NCBI RefSeq assembly: GCF_003316875.1 | Contig: NZ_QMIL01000002.1 | Span: 62,001 to 126,000, forward strand | Reading direction: 5' to 3' | Length of the DNA: 64,000 nucleotides | Origin: Aliidiomarina celeris | GTDB lineage: Bacteria > Pseudomonadota > Gammaproteobacteria > Enterobacterales > Alteromonadaceae | Shown: positions 8,022 through 20,669 of the stretch, piece after piece | Layout of the letters: each line of letters opens with the position of its first letter | Numbering within the stretch: the stretch's first letter is position 1 | Made by a program: the position numbers and the translations under genes | The notes under the pieces: model-generated | The model's input: only the letters and a program-made list of their open reading frames with translations | The model's database searches: none | Told to the model about the DNA's origin: nothing

Positions 8022-8450
8022 TTATTTGCCTTTGCGTTTCTTCAGTTGCTGGAGTACCCGCAACTGCGCCATTGCGCGAGCTAGTTCAGCGGCTGCTTCC
8101 GCATACGACATATCCGGCGACGAATGTGCCAATGCTTCTTGAGCTTGTTTAATTGCTTGCTGTGCAGCTTGCTCGTCGAGATCACCACCGCGAACGGCGG
8201 TGTCTGACAACACGGTTACCACTTCAGGCTGAACTTCCATTACACCACCTGCGATGTAAAAAAGCTCTTCTTCGCCCGCTTCAGTAACCACGCGAACCAT
8301 GCCAGGTTTCAAGGCGGTGAGTAACGGAGTGTGGCCCGGTAAAATACCCAGTTCACCTTCGCTACCGGTCACCTGGATTGACTGCACTGAGCCCGAGAAG
8401 AGTTGGTCTTCTGCGCTCACTACATCCAGACGTACTGTTGATACCGCCAT
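8022..8450 (-). CDS. atpC: F1Fo ATP synthase epsilon subunit
   Basis: Epsilon is part of the central stalk, couples rotation of gamma to the c-ring and inhibits ATP hydrolysis. The 142 residues show the N-terminal beta-sandwich ([37 protein letters not shown]) and a C-terminal helical hairpin rich in Ala, Lys and Arg. It is the last gene of the nine-gene operon and lies 18 bases after atpD. Confidence 0.97.
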   Translation of the reverse strand: MAVSTVRLDVVSAEDQLFSGSVQSIQVTGSEGELGILPGHTPLLTALKPGMVRVVTEAGEEELFYIAGGVMEVQPEVVTVLSDTAVRGGDLDEQAAQQAIKQAQEALAHSSPDMSYAEAAAELARAMAQLRVLQQLKKRKGK

Positions 8451-8468
8451 TACAAACCTCCCGTTCGA

Positions 8469-9857
<1,389 letters not shown>

Positions 9858-9902
9858 TTATCCTCTAAATTGCAAAATCTTTCGACCCTTGCCAAAGTGC
9901 GA

Positions 9903-10763
9903 TTAAACCGCACCTGCACCCGAAACGATCTCCGAAATTTCTTGGGTGATCGCAGCCTGACGCGCTTTGTTGTATACCAACTGCAACTCGTCAATAAGCT
10001 CACCGGCGTTATCGGTTGCTGCTTTCATAGCAACCATTCGGGCGGCCTGTTCACTGGCCAAGTTCTCAACTACACCTTGATACACTTGGCTTTCGATAAA
10101 CCGACGCAACAACATGTCTAGAATAGACTTTGCATCTGGCTCATACAGATAATCCCACTGATGCTCGCGCTTCGTGGCTTCTGATTTAGGCAAAGGCAAC
10201 AGCTGGTTAATTACCGGTTCCTGGGTCATGGTGTTCACAAACTTGTTATACACCAAGTAAATCCGATCTACTTTGCCTTCTTCAAAGGCTTTCAGCATGA
10301 CCGAAACTGTACCAATCAAGTCGTTGAGCTGAGGCTTGTCGCCTAAACCCGACGCTTGTGACAGGATATTACCGGTTAACCGCTTAAAAAAGCCTGACGC
10401 TTTACTGCCCACGGCAGCGAAGCTGACATCAACGCCTTTCTCTTTCCACTCTTGAACGTCGCGAACAACCTTGCGGAATTCGTTTGAGTTCAAACCGCCG
10501 CATAAGCCGCGGTCGGTGGAGACGATGATGTAACCGACGCGTTTCACCTCGCGTTCTTCCAACCACGAATGGCGGTACTCGAGGTTACCTTGAGCAATAT
10601 GGCCGATCACTTCCCGAATGGAGTCTGCGTACGGACGGCTGCGTGCCATCTGCTCCTGCGCCTTTTTCATTTTAGACGCCGCGACCATTTCCATTGCGCT
10701 GGTGATCTTCTGAGTATTGTTAATACTCCCGATCTGAGTTTTTATCTCTTTTCCAACGGCCAT
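9903..10763 (-). CDS. atpG: F1Fo ATP synthase gamma subunit
   Basis: Gamma is the rotating shaft inside the alpha3beta3 ring. The 286-residue protein has the family's conserved ends: [19 protein letters not shown] at the N-terminus, and [20 protein letters not shown] followed by [12 protein letters not shown] at the C-terminus. These form the coiled coil that turns within F1. The middle holds the Rossmann-like domain with [11 protein letters not shown]. Confidence 0.98.
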   Translation of the reverse strand: MAVGKEIKTQIGSINNTQKITSAMEMVAASKMKKAQEQMARSRPYADSIREVIGHIAQGNLEYRHSWLEEREVKRVGYIIVSTDRGLCGGLNSNEFRKVVRDVQEWKEKGVDVSFAAVGSKASGFFKRLTGNILSQASGLGDKPQLNDLIGTVSVMLKAFEEGKVDRIYLVYNKFVNTMTQEPVINQLLPLPKSEATKREHQWDYLYEPDAKSILDMLLRRFIESQVYQGVVENLASEQAARMVAMKAATDNAGELIDELQLVYNKARQAAITQEISEIVSGAGAV

Positions 10764-10819
10764 AACTAATCTCCTAGGTTACAACGATAAAAGGCCGCAG
10801 TTGCCCGCGGCCCGTTCAA

Positions 10820-12361
10820 TTACCAACTTTGAGTTGACTTGAACTTCTCTACACCGGCTTTAATTTCGGCGTCGATACTGTCGTTGTAATCACCTGTTTC
10901 ATTAATTTTCGCCATGAGGTCAGCGTGCTCGCTCTTGAAGTACGAAAGCAATGCTGCTTCAAAGTCCTGAATTTTGTTAATTTCAACGCCTTTCAGGAAG
11001 CCTTTTTCTGCTGCATAAATAGACACTGCCATGTCTGCAACACTCATTGGCGCATATTGGTTCTGCTTCATCAGTTCAGTAACACGTTGGCCGTGCTCGA
11101 GCTGTGAACGGGTTGCTTCGTCGAGGTCAGAAGCGAACTGAGCGAATGCCGCCAATTCACGATACTGAGCCAATGCCAAACGAATACCACCGCCAAGCTT
11201 TTTGATGATTTTAGTTTGCGCAGCACCACCAACACGCGATACCGAAATACCTGCGTTCACCGCTGGGCGAATACCCGCGTTGAATAAGTCAGTTTCTAGG
11301 AAGATCTGGCCGTCGGTAATCGAGATTACGTTAGTCGGTACGAACGCAGAAACGTCACCGGCTTGGGTTTCAATGATTGGCAGCGCGGTTAAAGAACCAG
11401 TTTTACCTTTCACTTCACCGTTAGTGAACTTTTCTACGTAGTCTGCGTTTACGCGCGCTGCCCGTTCTAGCAAGCGAGAATGTAAATAGAATACGTCACC
11501 TGGGAAGGCTTCACGGCCCGGCGGACGACGGAGCAACAATGAAATTTGACGATAAGCAACTGCTTGCTTCGACAAGTCATCGTATACAATCAACGCGTCT
11601 TCACCGCGGTCGCGGAAGAACTCACCCATGGTACAACCCGAATAGGCCGCCAAATATTGAAGCGCAGCAGACTCAGACGCCGATGCCGCTACAATAATGG
11701 TGTGCTCAAGCGCGCCGTGCTCTTCAAGCTTACGTACTACGTTTGCAATGGTAGAAGCTTTCTGACCAATTGCTACGTACACACACTTAATGCCGGTGCC
11801 TTTCTGGTTAATAATGGCGTCGACCGCCATTGCCGTTTTACCTGTTTGACGGTCGCCGATGATCAACTCACGCTGCCCACGGCCGATTGGAATCATCGAG
11901 TCGATGGATTTGTAACCTGTTTGTACAGGTTGGTCGACCGATTGACGCTCGATTACGCCCGGTGCAATTTTCTCAACCGGCTCAAAACCTTCTGCGTCGA
12001 TTGCGCCCTTACCGTCAATTGGCATACCCAAAGTATTCACCACGCGGCCTAGAAGTGCGCGGCCAACTGGTACTTCAAGAATACGCCCAGTAGATTTAAC
12101 TTTTACGCCTTCTTGTAGGTCGGCGTATGGACCCATAACTACCGCACCTACTGAGTCGCGCTCTAGGTTCAACGCAATAGCGTAGCGGTTGCCAGGTAGC
12201 TCGATCATCTCACCCTGCATACAGTCGGCTAATCCGCTAATGCGAATAATACCGTCGGTCACAGCAATGATAGTACCTTCATTACGAGCTTCACTGACCA
12301 CTTCGAACTTCTCAATTCGTTTTTTGATCAGTTCAGCAATTTCATTTGAATTCAGTTGCAT
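10820..12361 (-). CDS. atpA: F1Fo ATP synthase alpha subunit
   Basis: Alpha alternates with beta in F1 and binds nucleotide at non-catalytic sites. The 513 residues match the E. coli length. The Walker A loop is GDRQTGKT near residue 169, and the conserved [21 protein letters not shown] segment is present in the nucleotide domain (cited only as its core, [13 protein letters not shown]). It starts 14 bases after atpH. Confidence 0.99.
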   Translation of the reverse strand: MQLNSNEIAELIKKRIEKFEVVSEARNEGTIIAVTDGIIRISGLADCMQGEMIELPGNRYAIALNLERDSVGAVVMGPYADLQEGVKVKSTGRILEVPVGRALLGRVVNTLGMPIDGKGAIDAEGFEPVEKIAPGVIERQSVDQPVQTGYKSIDSMIPIGRGQRELIIGDRQTGKTAMAVDAIINQKGTGIKCVYVAIGQKASTIANVVRKLEEHGALEHTIIVAASASESAALQYLAAYSGCTMGEFFRDRGEDALIVYDDLSKQAVAYRQISLLLRRPPGREAFPGDVFYLHSRLLERAARVNADYVEKFTNGEVKGKTGSLTALPIIETQAGDVSAFVPTNVISITDGQIFLETDLFNAGIRPAVNAGISVSRVGGAAQTKIIKKLGGGIRLALAQYRELAAFAQFASDLDEATRSQLEHGQRVTELMKQNQYAPMSVADMAVSIYAAEKGFLKGVEINKIQDFEAALLSYFKSEHADLMAKINETGDYNDSIDAEIKAGVEKFKSTQSW

Positions 12362-12375
12362 GCTCTCGTCCCCGA

Positions 12376-12909
12376 TTATGACTGCAGTGTATTGGCAAGC
12401 CTTGCGAGCTTGCTCCGAAGTGTACCGTCAATGACCAAATCACCGGCCTTGATCAGCAACCCGCCAACAGTGGCGGCATCTACACTGCAATTGAGCTTAA
12501 CTTTACGTGCGAGACGTTTTTCTAACGCTGCGCTGAGGCTCTGTTGTTGAGCGTCAGACAATTCAACTGCAGAGGTAACCTCTACAGTAATTTCCTTTTC
12601 ATAGTCTGCGCGAAGCTCGGCAAATAACCGAGCAACCTCTGGCAGTGCATGAATGCGGTCGTTAGAAGCCAAAATTTTAATTAAATTTTGGCCGTTCTCG
12701 TTGAGCTGTTCGCCGCACACACCCAAAAATACTTCGAGTGAATGCTCGCGATTCAGTGCGCCTTTTAAAAACGAGCGAATGTCGCTCTGCTGTTCCACTT
12801 GTGCAGCGAACTCCAGCATTTCGTGCCAATTCTCAATTGCGCCCTGCTCAACAGCAAAGTCAAAAGCTGCTTTAGCATAGGGGCGAGCAACCGTTGTATA
12901 TTCGGACAT
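12376..12909 (-). CDS. atpH: F1Fo ATP synthase delta subunit
   Basis: Delta caps F1 and joins it to the peripheral stalk formed by b. The 177-residue protein starts with the typical [13 protein letters not shown] and ends with the [19 protein letters not shown] signature. It lies between atpF and atpA with short gaps. Confidence 0.97.
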   Translation of the reverse strand: MSEYTTVARPYAKAAFDFAVEQGAIENWHEMLEFAAQVEQQSDIRSFLKGALNREHSLEVFLGVCGEQLNENGQNLIKILASNDRIHALPEVARLFAELRADYEKEITVEVTSAVELSDAQQQSLSAALEKRLARKVKLNCSVDAATVGGLLIKAGDLVIDGTLRSKLARLANTLQS

Positions 12910-12926
12910 TTGCTCAACCCCCGTGA

Positions 12927-13397
12927 TTACAATTCAGCGACAAGTTTTTCAACAATGTCGCTTTGCTTCTGTGCATCAATTTCGCGCTCAATGATTTTCT
13001 CGGCGCCTGCAATAGCCAATACAGCCACTTGCTTACGGAGTTCCTCACGAACGCGATTGCGCTCAGCTTCCACTTCTGCATAACCGGAAGCGATAATTTT
13101 TTCTCGCTCGGCGTGGCCGCGTTGAGTTTCCTCTTCAACTAATACCGCAGCGCGTTTTTTCGCTTGGTCAATTAGTTCAGCTGCTTGAACTTTTGCAGCT
13201 TTAAGTTCCTCATCGGCGGTAGCACGAGCGTTTTCTAAGTCTTTCTCAGCGCGTTCTGAAGCTGCCAAGCCGTCAGCAATAATTTTCTGACGTTGTTCTA
13301 TGGCGTTAATCAGGGGTGGCCAAACGAACTTCATACAGAAAAGTACGAAGACCACAAACGCGATGGACTGACCAATCAGAGTCACTGTGATATTCAC
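12927..13397 (-). CDS. atpF: F1Fo ATP synthase subunit b
   Basis: Subunit b forms the peripheral stalk as a dimer. The 156 residues (the E. coli length) contain one N-terminal membrane helix (about 5-27, [19 protein letters not shown]). A long Ala/Glu/Lys/Arg-rich coiled coil follows. The overlapping frame in the same interval is a shadow. Confidence 0.97.
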   Translation of the reverse strand: MNITVTLIGQSIAFVVFVLFCMKFVWPPLINAIEQRQKIIADGLAASERAEKDLENARATADEELKAAKVQAAELIDQAKKRAAVLVEEETQRGHAEREKIIASGYAEVEAERNRVREELRKQVAVLAIAGAEKIIEREIDAQKQSDIVEKLVAEL

Positions 13398-13431
13398 AAC
13401 GGTTCTCCTCTAAGTTGGTGACCGTCGATGC

Positions 13432-13710
<279 letters not shown>

Positions 13711-13775
13711 TTAAAGTTAAAGTTAATACAAATTAAAACTCAGTTTTTGGAGCAGGCTTGCCTGCTCCGAATGCT

Positions 13776-15037
<1,262 letters not shown>

Positions 15038-15110
15038 GGTTCGGCTATGCCTTATCAAAACTGCGCCGATTATAAAGTTTTGCCATTAAAATGCAACCAA
15101 AGCCGCTTCA

Positions 15111-15128
15111 CTATAGCTTATGCTATAG
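15111..15128. terminator. AT-rich hairpin directly after the parB stop
   Basis: CTATAGC and GCTATAG pair around a TTAT loop, two bases past the parB stop. The T-rich tail is on the plus strand, so it is a weak terminator candidate for parB. It may instead let some transcription pass into atpI. Confidence 0.35.
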
Positions 15129-15130
15129 CG

Positions 15131-16045
15131 TTATTTTATGTGATTCAAAATACCGTCGAGTTCGTCCAGGCTCGTGTAATTGATTACCAACTTACCGCGC
15201 CCTTTACGATTATGACTAATACTCACTTTTGCGCCGAGCGTGTCGGTTAAACGCTGTTCAAGCTGTTGTACGTCTGGGTCTGGTGTTTTCGGTTCTTGCT
15301 CAACAGGATTCAAGGCCCGATTGACCAGTTTTTCCGACTCCCGCACAGTTAAGCCTTTGGCCACTATAGTGCGCGCTAATTCGCTTTGTAGATCACCTTG
15401 CACAGCGAGCAATACTTTACCGTGGCCCAATTCAATATCGCCACGCTCAAGGTGCGTTTTCACGTCGTTATTGAGCTGTAAAATACGCAATAAATTTGTA
15501 ATGGTTGTACGCGACTTACCCACGGCTTCGGCGACCGCTTGGTGCGTCATTTCAAATTCATCAATCAGCCGCTGCAAGGCCACTGCTTCTTCTAAAGCAC
15601 TTAAATCTTCACGTTGAATATTTTCAATTAACGCCATGGCAATGGCAGCTTCGTCGGGTATGTCTTTTACCAAACAGGGCACCCGATCAATTTGCGCCAA
15701 CTGCGCTGCCCGCCAACGCCGTTCACCAGCAATAATTTCATATTGGTCGGTAGCAACCTGACGCACCACAATAGGTTGAATAATGCCCTGTGACTTTATG
15801 GAATTGGCGAGCTCCTCAAGGGCGGTCGGTGACATGTCTTTACGCGGTTGATATTTGCCCGGCTTTAGAAATTCCACCGGTAACTTGCGTAATTCACTCT
15901 TTTCCTGGGGTTGCTGCTCGCCAGTGTTTTTCTCTTGTGAGCTGAGGCTATCGGCGTTCTGTGCTTCAGAACGCGCTGCTGCATTCGCACTTGTTGCCAA
16001 CAAAGCGTCTAAGCCGCGCCCTAAACCTCTTTTTTTAGCCGTCAT
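15131..16045 (-). CDS. parB: Chromosome-partitioning protein ParB (parS-binding CTPase)
   Basis: ParB loads at parS sites, spreads as a CTP-dependent clamp and is moved by ParA to segregate the origin. The 304-residue protein begins with the ParA-interacting segment KKRGLGRGLDALLA. It then has the CTP-binding box GERRWRAAQLA and a helix-turn-helix HQAVAEAVGKSRTTITNLLR, and ends in a dimerisation domain. It is 11 bases downstream of parA. Three parS-type palindromes at 34.3, 34.9 and 37.5 kb are its probable targets. Confidence 0.97.
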   Translation of the reverse strand: MTAKKRGLGRGLDALLATSANAAARSEAQNADSLSSQEKNTGEQQPQEKSELRKLPVEFLKPGKYQPRKDMSPTALEELANSIKSQGIIQPIVVRQVATDQYEIIAGERRWRAAQLAQIDRVPCLVKDIPDEAAIAMALIENIQREDLSALEEAVALQRLIDEFEMTHQAVAEAVGKSRTTITNLLRILQLNNDVKTHLERGDIELGHGKVLLAVQGDLQSELARTIVAKGLTVRESEKLVNRALNPVEQEPKTPDPDVQQLEQRLTDTLGAKVSISHNRKGRGKLVINYTSLDELDGILNHIK

Positions 16046-16056
16046 GAAAATACCTT

Positions 16057-16839
16057 TTACGATGCTTTACGGGTTGTTTCGTCGCGCCGAATCACTTCGC
16101 CGGCTAACGCCAAATAGGCCCGACTGCCGCTAGAGCCTTTGTCATAATACATGGCTGGAGCGCCAAAACTGGGGGCTTCTGCTAACCGCACGTTACGTGG
16201 AATTACGGTACGGTACACTTTATCGCCAAAATGATTTTTTAATTGTTCAGACACGTCGTTGGCCAATCGGTTACGTGGATCATACATGGTTCGCAACAAG
16301 CCTTCGATGGCTAAATCAGGATTCACCACACTCGCAAGCTGTTCGATGGTGTCCATCAGTGCCGTAAGCCCTTCAAGTGCATAATATTCACATTGCATTG
16401 GCACCAACACCGAGTCTGCCGCAGCCATTGCATTCACGGTGAGCAAGTTTAACGACGGTGGGCAATCGATAAATATGTAGTCGTAGTCATGGCGAATGGG
16501 CTCGAGCGCACGGCGTAATCGCGTTTCGCGCGCAAAAACTTCCATAAGCTTGATTTCAGCTGCCGTTACGTCGGCATTTGCCGCAATAAGATGATATTTC
16601 CCCGAGGTTTCCGTAACAATCACGTCTTCAACTGGCTTTTGGTCGATTAAAAGATCGTAAATACTGGTTTCAACTTCATATTTGTCGACACCACTGCCCA
16701 TCGTGGCATTTCCTTGCGGATCGAGGTCGATTAACAGCACTTTTCTACGTGTAGCCGCCATCGAAGCGGCTAAATTGACCGCTGTTGTGGTTTTACCCAC
16801 GCCACCTTTTTGGTTTGCAATGGCAATTACTTTTCCCAC
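16057..16839 (-). CDS. parA: Chromosome-partitioning ATPase ParA (Soj)
   Basis: ParA is the ATPase that forms a nucleoid-bound gradient and pulls ParB-parS complexes. The 260 residues start with the deviant Walker A motif NQKGGVGKTTTAVNLAA, followed by DLDPQGNATMGSG and the Walker B segment IFIDCPPSLNLLTVNA. Cotranscription with parB is likely. It follows rsmG by about 34 bases. Confidence 0.97.
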   Translation of the reverse strand: MGKVIAIANQKGGVGKTTTAVNLAASMAATRRKVLLIDLDPQGNATMGSGVDKYEVETSIYDLLIDQKPVEDVIVTETSGKYHLIAANADVTAAEIKLMEVFARETRLRRALEPIRHDYDYIFIDCPPSLNLLTVNAMAAADSVLVPMQCEYYALEGLTALMDTIEQLASVVNPDLAIEGLLRTMYDPRNRLANDVSEQLKNHFGDKVYRTVIPRNVRLAEAPSFGAPAMYYDKGSSGSRAYLALAGEVIRRDETTRKAS

Positions 16840-16873
16840 GGTTACGCACCTTTAAAGCTAAAGCTTAAAATTA

Positions 16874-17527
16874 TTATTCTTTTATTATTTCAACAACATG
16901 GCGAGCGGCTTCGAGACCAGGGATCGCCAGAGCGTGAGTTCCAATGCGTTGGAATGGAGGTTGAATTTGGGCCAATTCTTGTTCGGTTAGTTGGCCTTTA
17001 AGTGCTACAAAACGACCATTCGCAGAAGGCAAATGATGACACCAGCTGAGCATGTCTGCAAGTGAGGCAAACGCTCGACTTAAAACCGTGTCGAATCCTT
17101 GTTCAGGTTTGTACGCTTCTACCCGCGACTGCACTGCCGTTACGTTCTTTAATCCCAGCTGGTGTGCGGCTTGGCGAATAAAACTAATTCGTTTACCTAA
17201 ACTGTCAAGTAAAACAAAATTCTTGTCCGGGTGAATAATGGCTAAGGGCAAACCTGGCAAGCCCGGGCCAGTCCCCACGTCGATAATATTCTGCCCATGT
17301 AGGTACGGGCTTACTGCAATGCTGTCGAGAATATGGCGTACAAACATGTCGTACGGGTCACGCACAGAGGTTAGGTTATAAGCACCATTCCATTTATAAA
17401 GCAACCCAAGTAAATCAATAAGTTGCTTTTGTTGCTCTGCGGAAACTGCCAGCTCAGCTAACGCCGGCTCCTTCAATGCCGCGTTTAGCCGCTCCGCTAG
17501 AGCACGCGCGGGAAATTCCGTTTTCAT
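16874..17527 (-). CDS. rsmG: 16S rRNA (guanine-527 N7) methyltransferase
   Basis: RsmG (GidB) methylates G527 in the 530 loop of 16S rRNA. The 217-residue protein has the SAM motif DVGTGPGLPGLPLAI and the family segment YNLTSVRDPYDMFVRHILDS. Its start touches the stop of mnmG (shared base 17527), the usual mnmG-rsmG coupling. Confidence 0.97.
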   Translation of the reverse strand: MKTEFPARALAERLNAALKEPALAELAVSAEQQKQLIDLLGLLYKWNGAYNLTSVRDPYDMFVRHILDSIAVSPYLHGQNIIDVGTGPGLPGLPLAIIHPDKNFVLLDSLGKRISFIRQAAHQLGLKNVTAVQSRVEAYKPEQGFDTVLSRAFASLADMLSWCHHLPSANGRFVALKGQLTEQELAQIQPPFQRIGTHALAIPGLEAARHVVEIIKE

Positions 17528-19452
17528 TAGGCTAGTTTTCTCTCTGTTTTTCGCAATAAACCAAGTTTTTTCAAGTGCACCAACAACATTGAAATTGCTG
17601 CCGGCGTTATTCCAGATATGCGTGCAGCCTGGCCGACGGTTTCTGGCCGATGTGCCTTTAGCTTGGCGACAACTTCATTCGACAAGCCAGAGATAGTGCT
17701 GTAGTCGAAATCAGCCGGTAGCAAGGTATTTTCGTGGCGAATTGTTTTCGCTATCTCGTCTTGTTGGCGAGCAATATAACCCGCGTATTTAATTTGAACT
17801 TCAACCTGCTCGGCAGTGCGTTGGTCGGTAATTCCGGGTCCAAACGCCTCAATATCGGTAAGCGTGCGGTAAGTCATTTCTGGCCGGCGTAGTAATTCTT
17901 CTAAATTCGCTTCGCGTGTTATTGGACTTTTCAATAATGGATTCAGAGTTTCAACAGCTGCATGATCCTTATGCACCCAGGTTGAGCGTAAACGCTGTTT
18001 TTCCTGCTCAATTTGTTCCATTTTGGTTTCGAACAACGCAAATCGATGGTCGTCCACTAACCCAAGCTCTCGGCCTTTTTGTGTTAACCGAATGTCGGCG
18101 TTGTCTTCACGCAGTAACAAACGGTATTCCGCACGAGAGGTAAACATGCGGTAGGGCTCTTTGGTACCTAAGGTTGCTAGATCATCTATTAGCACGCCCA
18201 TGTATGCTTCATCGCGGCGCGGTGTCCAAGGGTCGATACTGTCGACCGCTAAGGCGGCGTTCATGCCGGCAATTAACCCTTGAGCGCCGGCTTCTTCATA
18301 ACCGGTGGTGCCATTTATTTGCCCGGCAAAGTAGAGGCCTTCAATAAATTTAGACTCTAACGATTGTTTTAAATCGCGCGGGTCGAAAAAGTCGTACTCA
18401 ATGGCATAGCCAGGGCGGGTAATATGAGCGTTTTCAAAACCCCGTATAGAGCGCACCAACTCCACTTGAACGTCGAACGGTAAGCTGGTGGAAATGCCAT
18501 TTGGATACAATTCGCAGGTGTTCAGCCCTTCTGGCTCAACAAAAATTTGGTGTGAACTTTTGTCTGCAAAACGCATTACTTTGTCTTCAATAGAGGGGCA
18601 ATAACGTGGCCCAACACCCTCAATAACACCAGAATACATGGGTGAGCGATCAAGCCCACCGCGAATAATGTCGTGGGTTTGGTTATTGGTATGGGTAATA
18701 AAACAACTAATTTGCTGCGGCTGATCGGCATGGCTGCCCACATAAGAAAATATAGGGCGCGGGTTGTCGCCAGGTTGCTCTTGCATCACTGAAAAATCGA
18801 CCGTGTTCGCGTCTATCCGTGGTGGTGTACCGGTTTTTAACCGATCAACACGTAATGGCAAGGCACGAAGCCTATCAGCTAAAGCGATAGAGGGTGGATC
18901 GCCAGCACGGCCGCCACGATATTGCGACAAGCCAATATGAATTTGCCCACCTAAAAAGGTACCTACGGTAAGTACCACTCGCTCAGCAAAAAATTTTAAA
19001 CCCATTTGGGTTACAACACCTTGCACCTTAGGACCTGTGCCAGCGTCGTGCACAATGAGGTCGTCACACGCTTGCTGAAAAATTTTTAAATTCGGTTGTT
19101 GTTCCAAACTTTGTCGAATAAAGCTGCGATAAAGTGAGCGATCAGCTTGTGCTCGGGTGGCCCGAACTGCTGGGCCTTTTGAGCCGTTTAACGTACGAAA
19201 TTGAATACCCGCACGATCAGCGCCACGCGCCATAATGCCACCAAGGGCGTCAATTTCTTTGACTAAATGGCCTTTACCAATGCCGCCAATGGCTGGGTTA
19301 CAAGACATTTGACCTAAAGTGTCGATGTTATGCGTGAGCAAAAGTGTTTGTTTGCCCATTCGCGCAGCAGCAAGTGCAGCCTCGGTGCCAGCGTGACCGC
19401 CACCGATAATAATTACATCAAATTTAGCGTCTGAAGCCATTGTGGTTGACAT
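17527..19452 (-). CDS. mnmG: tRNA U34 carboxymethylaminomethyl modification enzyme, FAD subunit
   Basis: MnmG (GidA) works with MnmE to install cmnm5 at U34 of certain tRNAs. The 641 residues begin with the FAD dinucleotide fold [19 protein letters not shown]. They contain [19 protein letters not shown] and the C-terminal helical domain that binds MnmE ([12 protein letters not shown]). The start at 19452 has no clear ribosome site; a second ATG four codons in is equally weak. The gene abuts oriC, as in E. coli. Confidence 0.97.
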   Translation of the reverse strand: MSTTMASDAKFDVIIIGGGHAGTEAALAAARMGKQTLLLTHNIDTLGQMSCNPAIGGIGKGHLVKEIDALGGIMARGADRAGIQFRTLNGSKGPAVRATRAQADRSLYRSFIRQSLEQQPNLKIFQQACDDLIVHDAGTGPKVQGVVTQMGLKFFAERVVLTVGTFLGGQIHIGLSQYRGGRAGDPPSIALADRLRALPLRVDRLKTGTPPRIDANTVDFSVMQEQPGDNPRPIFSYVGSHADQPQQISCFITHTNNQTHDIIRGGLDRSPMYSGVIEGVGPRYCPSIEDKVMRFADKSSHQIFVEPEGLNTCELYPNGISTSLPFDVQVELVRSIRGFENAHITRPGYAIEYDFFDPRDLKQSLESKFIEGLYFAGQINGTTGYEEAGAQGLIAGMNAALAVDSIDPWTPRRDEAYMGVLIDDLATLGTKEPYRMFTSRAEYRLLLREDNADIRLTQKGRELGLVDDHRFALFETKMEQIEQEKQRLRSTWVHKDHAAVETLNPLLKSPITREANLEELLRRPEMTYRTLTDIEAFGPGITDQRTAEQVEVQIKYAGYIARQQDEIAKTIRHENTLLPADFDYSTISGLSNEVVAKLKAHRPETVGQAARISGITPAAISMLLVHLKKLGLLRKTERKLA

Positions 19453-19489
19453 AGTGTTCGAAACTCAAAATTACCAAGGTGAATAAGGT

Positions 19490-19843
19490 CGCTAGTATAC
19501 CTCGGATCGAGGTGAAGAATAAACGATCATTACGATCAGAAATGGTGATCGGTTAGCGAGGCACGAAGCTAATAGTTCTTTATATATTTTTTTAAAAAAA
19601 TCTTATTAGTTCTATTATTAGCGCCGCCCTTTTCTGTGTGAAAGTCTAAATAATCAATAAAAACCAAAAGCTTATAAACGATCAATAACTGTGAGTTAAA
19701 GGCGATCATCAGTGATCATAACCAGTGGTATAAGTTAGGGCTTATCCACAATGAAAGTTATCCCCGGATCTGTCCTATGGTGCGATCACAGATTAGATCC
19801 ATGGTTATGCACAGGATCTTCGTTCTGTGCATATGATCTTAAC
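19490..19843. other. oriC: Chromosomal replication origin oriC
   Basis: This region between mnmG and mioC matches the E. coli oriC position. I count 12 GATC (Dam) sites in about 350 bases, far above chance. An AT-rich unwinding stretch at about 19567-19622 has long A/T runs and TTATTAGTTCTATTATTAG. Consensus DnaA boxes are TTATCCACA at 19742-19750 and TTATGCACA at 19805-19813. Weaker ones include the reverse-strand TGTGCATAT at 19826-19834 and TTATCCCCG near 19758. The order, unwinding element next to mnmG and boxes towards mioC, is as in E. coli. Hemimethylated sequestration by a SeqA-like protein is an inference from the GATC density. Confidence 0.92.
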
Positions 19844-20293
19844 TTAGCTGTGGAAAACCTGAGTGAACTTTTTTAGCCATTCTTTTGCAGTACGCTCTGG
19901 TTCAGGGTCGAGCATCATGTCGATTGTGAGTAGTTCGGTAACAGGTTTGGCGCCTAAAAATTTAAGCAGCGTGTCAGCGTCGGTGCCGGCTTTACAAAAG
20001 GTGTCGTAACTGGAGTCGCCCACGGCCACAATTGCATACTGGATAGCGTGTAAATTTGGTTGCTGCGTTGCTAAGTGTTCCATAAATGCGGCGATACTTT
20101 CGGCATATTCACCCGCACCATGAGTTGCAATGCAAATTAACCATGGTTGGTCGTGTGCTACTTCTGCCAACGACGGTAAGTCGTGAAAGCGAGTTTGAAA
20201 CCCTGTTTGTTTGAGTTCGTTTTCAAGTTCGGAAGCTAAGAATTCGGTGTTTCCAGCGGTTGTACCGACTAAGATTTCGATCGTTTTAGCCAT
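19844..20293 (-). CDS. mioC: MioC flavodoxin-like protein
   Basis: MioC is a small FMN-binding flavodoxin encoded next to oriC. Its transcription is known in E. coli to run into the origin. The 149 residues show the FMN phosphate loop VGTTAGNTEFLA and the flavodoxin segments CIATHGAGEYAES and VAVGDSSYDTFCKAG. It reads towards oriC here too, so the same transcription-replication interplay is possible. Confidence 0.93.
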   Translation of the reverse strand: MAKTIEILVGTTAGNTEFLASELENELKQTGFQTRFHDLPSLAEVAHDQPWLICIATHGAGEYAESIAAFMEHLATQQPNLHAIQYAIVAVGDSSYDTFCKAGTDADTLLKFLGAKPVTELLTIDMMLDPEPERTAKEWLKKFTQVFHS

Positions 20294-20669
20294 AATGAGG
20301 CCTCAATTCGTTAAACTAAAGTTATCAGTTTGGTGGATTTGAAATGAAAAGCAATAGCAAGCGTCTATTTTTCAATTGATGCGCTTGAAGACGCCATGAA
20401 CCAAAGGTATGATCGCTGTGCAATGTAACTTATTCTTGAAATAAACGCCGCGCAGTGAGCAATTCACTCAGAATTCTGGCGTTCATTCATAAATTTAGAG
20501 AGTAATCAGGTTGATTCGCTAAAAACTACCGACAGAAGCTCGGTAATTTTTGCAGAAAACCTGATTTTTCGCGTGTTTGCGCTAAATTTATCCTGTGGTT
20601 ACAAAGTGCTCAATTCGTGAATTTACTAGGTTTGCCAACTCGGGCCGCCTGCTGGACAGGAAAAATACG
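20294..20669. other. 376-base non-coding region between mioC and the SulP gene
   Basis: No credible reading frame was found. It contains the divergent promoters and two structures. One is a nested inverted repeat at about 20445-20488 (AACGCC/GGCGTT outside, AGTGA/TCACT inside). The other is the terminator-like hairpin at 20527-20551. A short leader RNA ending at that hairpin is possible. Confidence 0.5.
20527..20551. terminator. Terminator-like hairpin upstream of the SulP gene
   Basis: TACCGA and TCGGTA enclose a seven-base loop and are followed by ATTTTT on the plus strand and GTTTTT on the minus strand. No plus-strand gene precedes it, so it may end a small RNA, attenuate the SulP transcript, or shield mioC and oriC from read-through. 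Confidence 0.6.

Noticed and set aside
11546-12052. 168-codon plus-strand open frame
   Set aside because: It is antisense to atpA, with composition dictated by the opposite strand and no family pattern.
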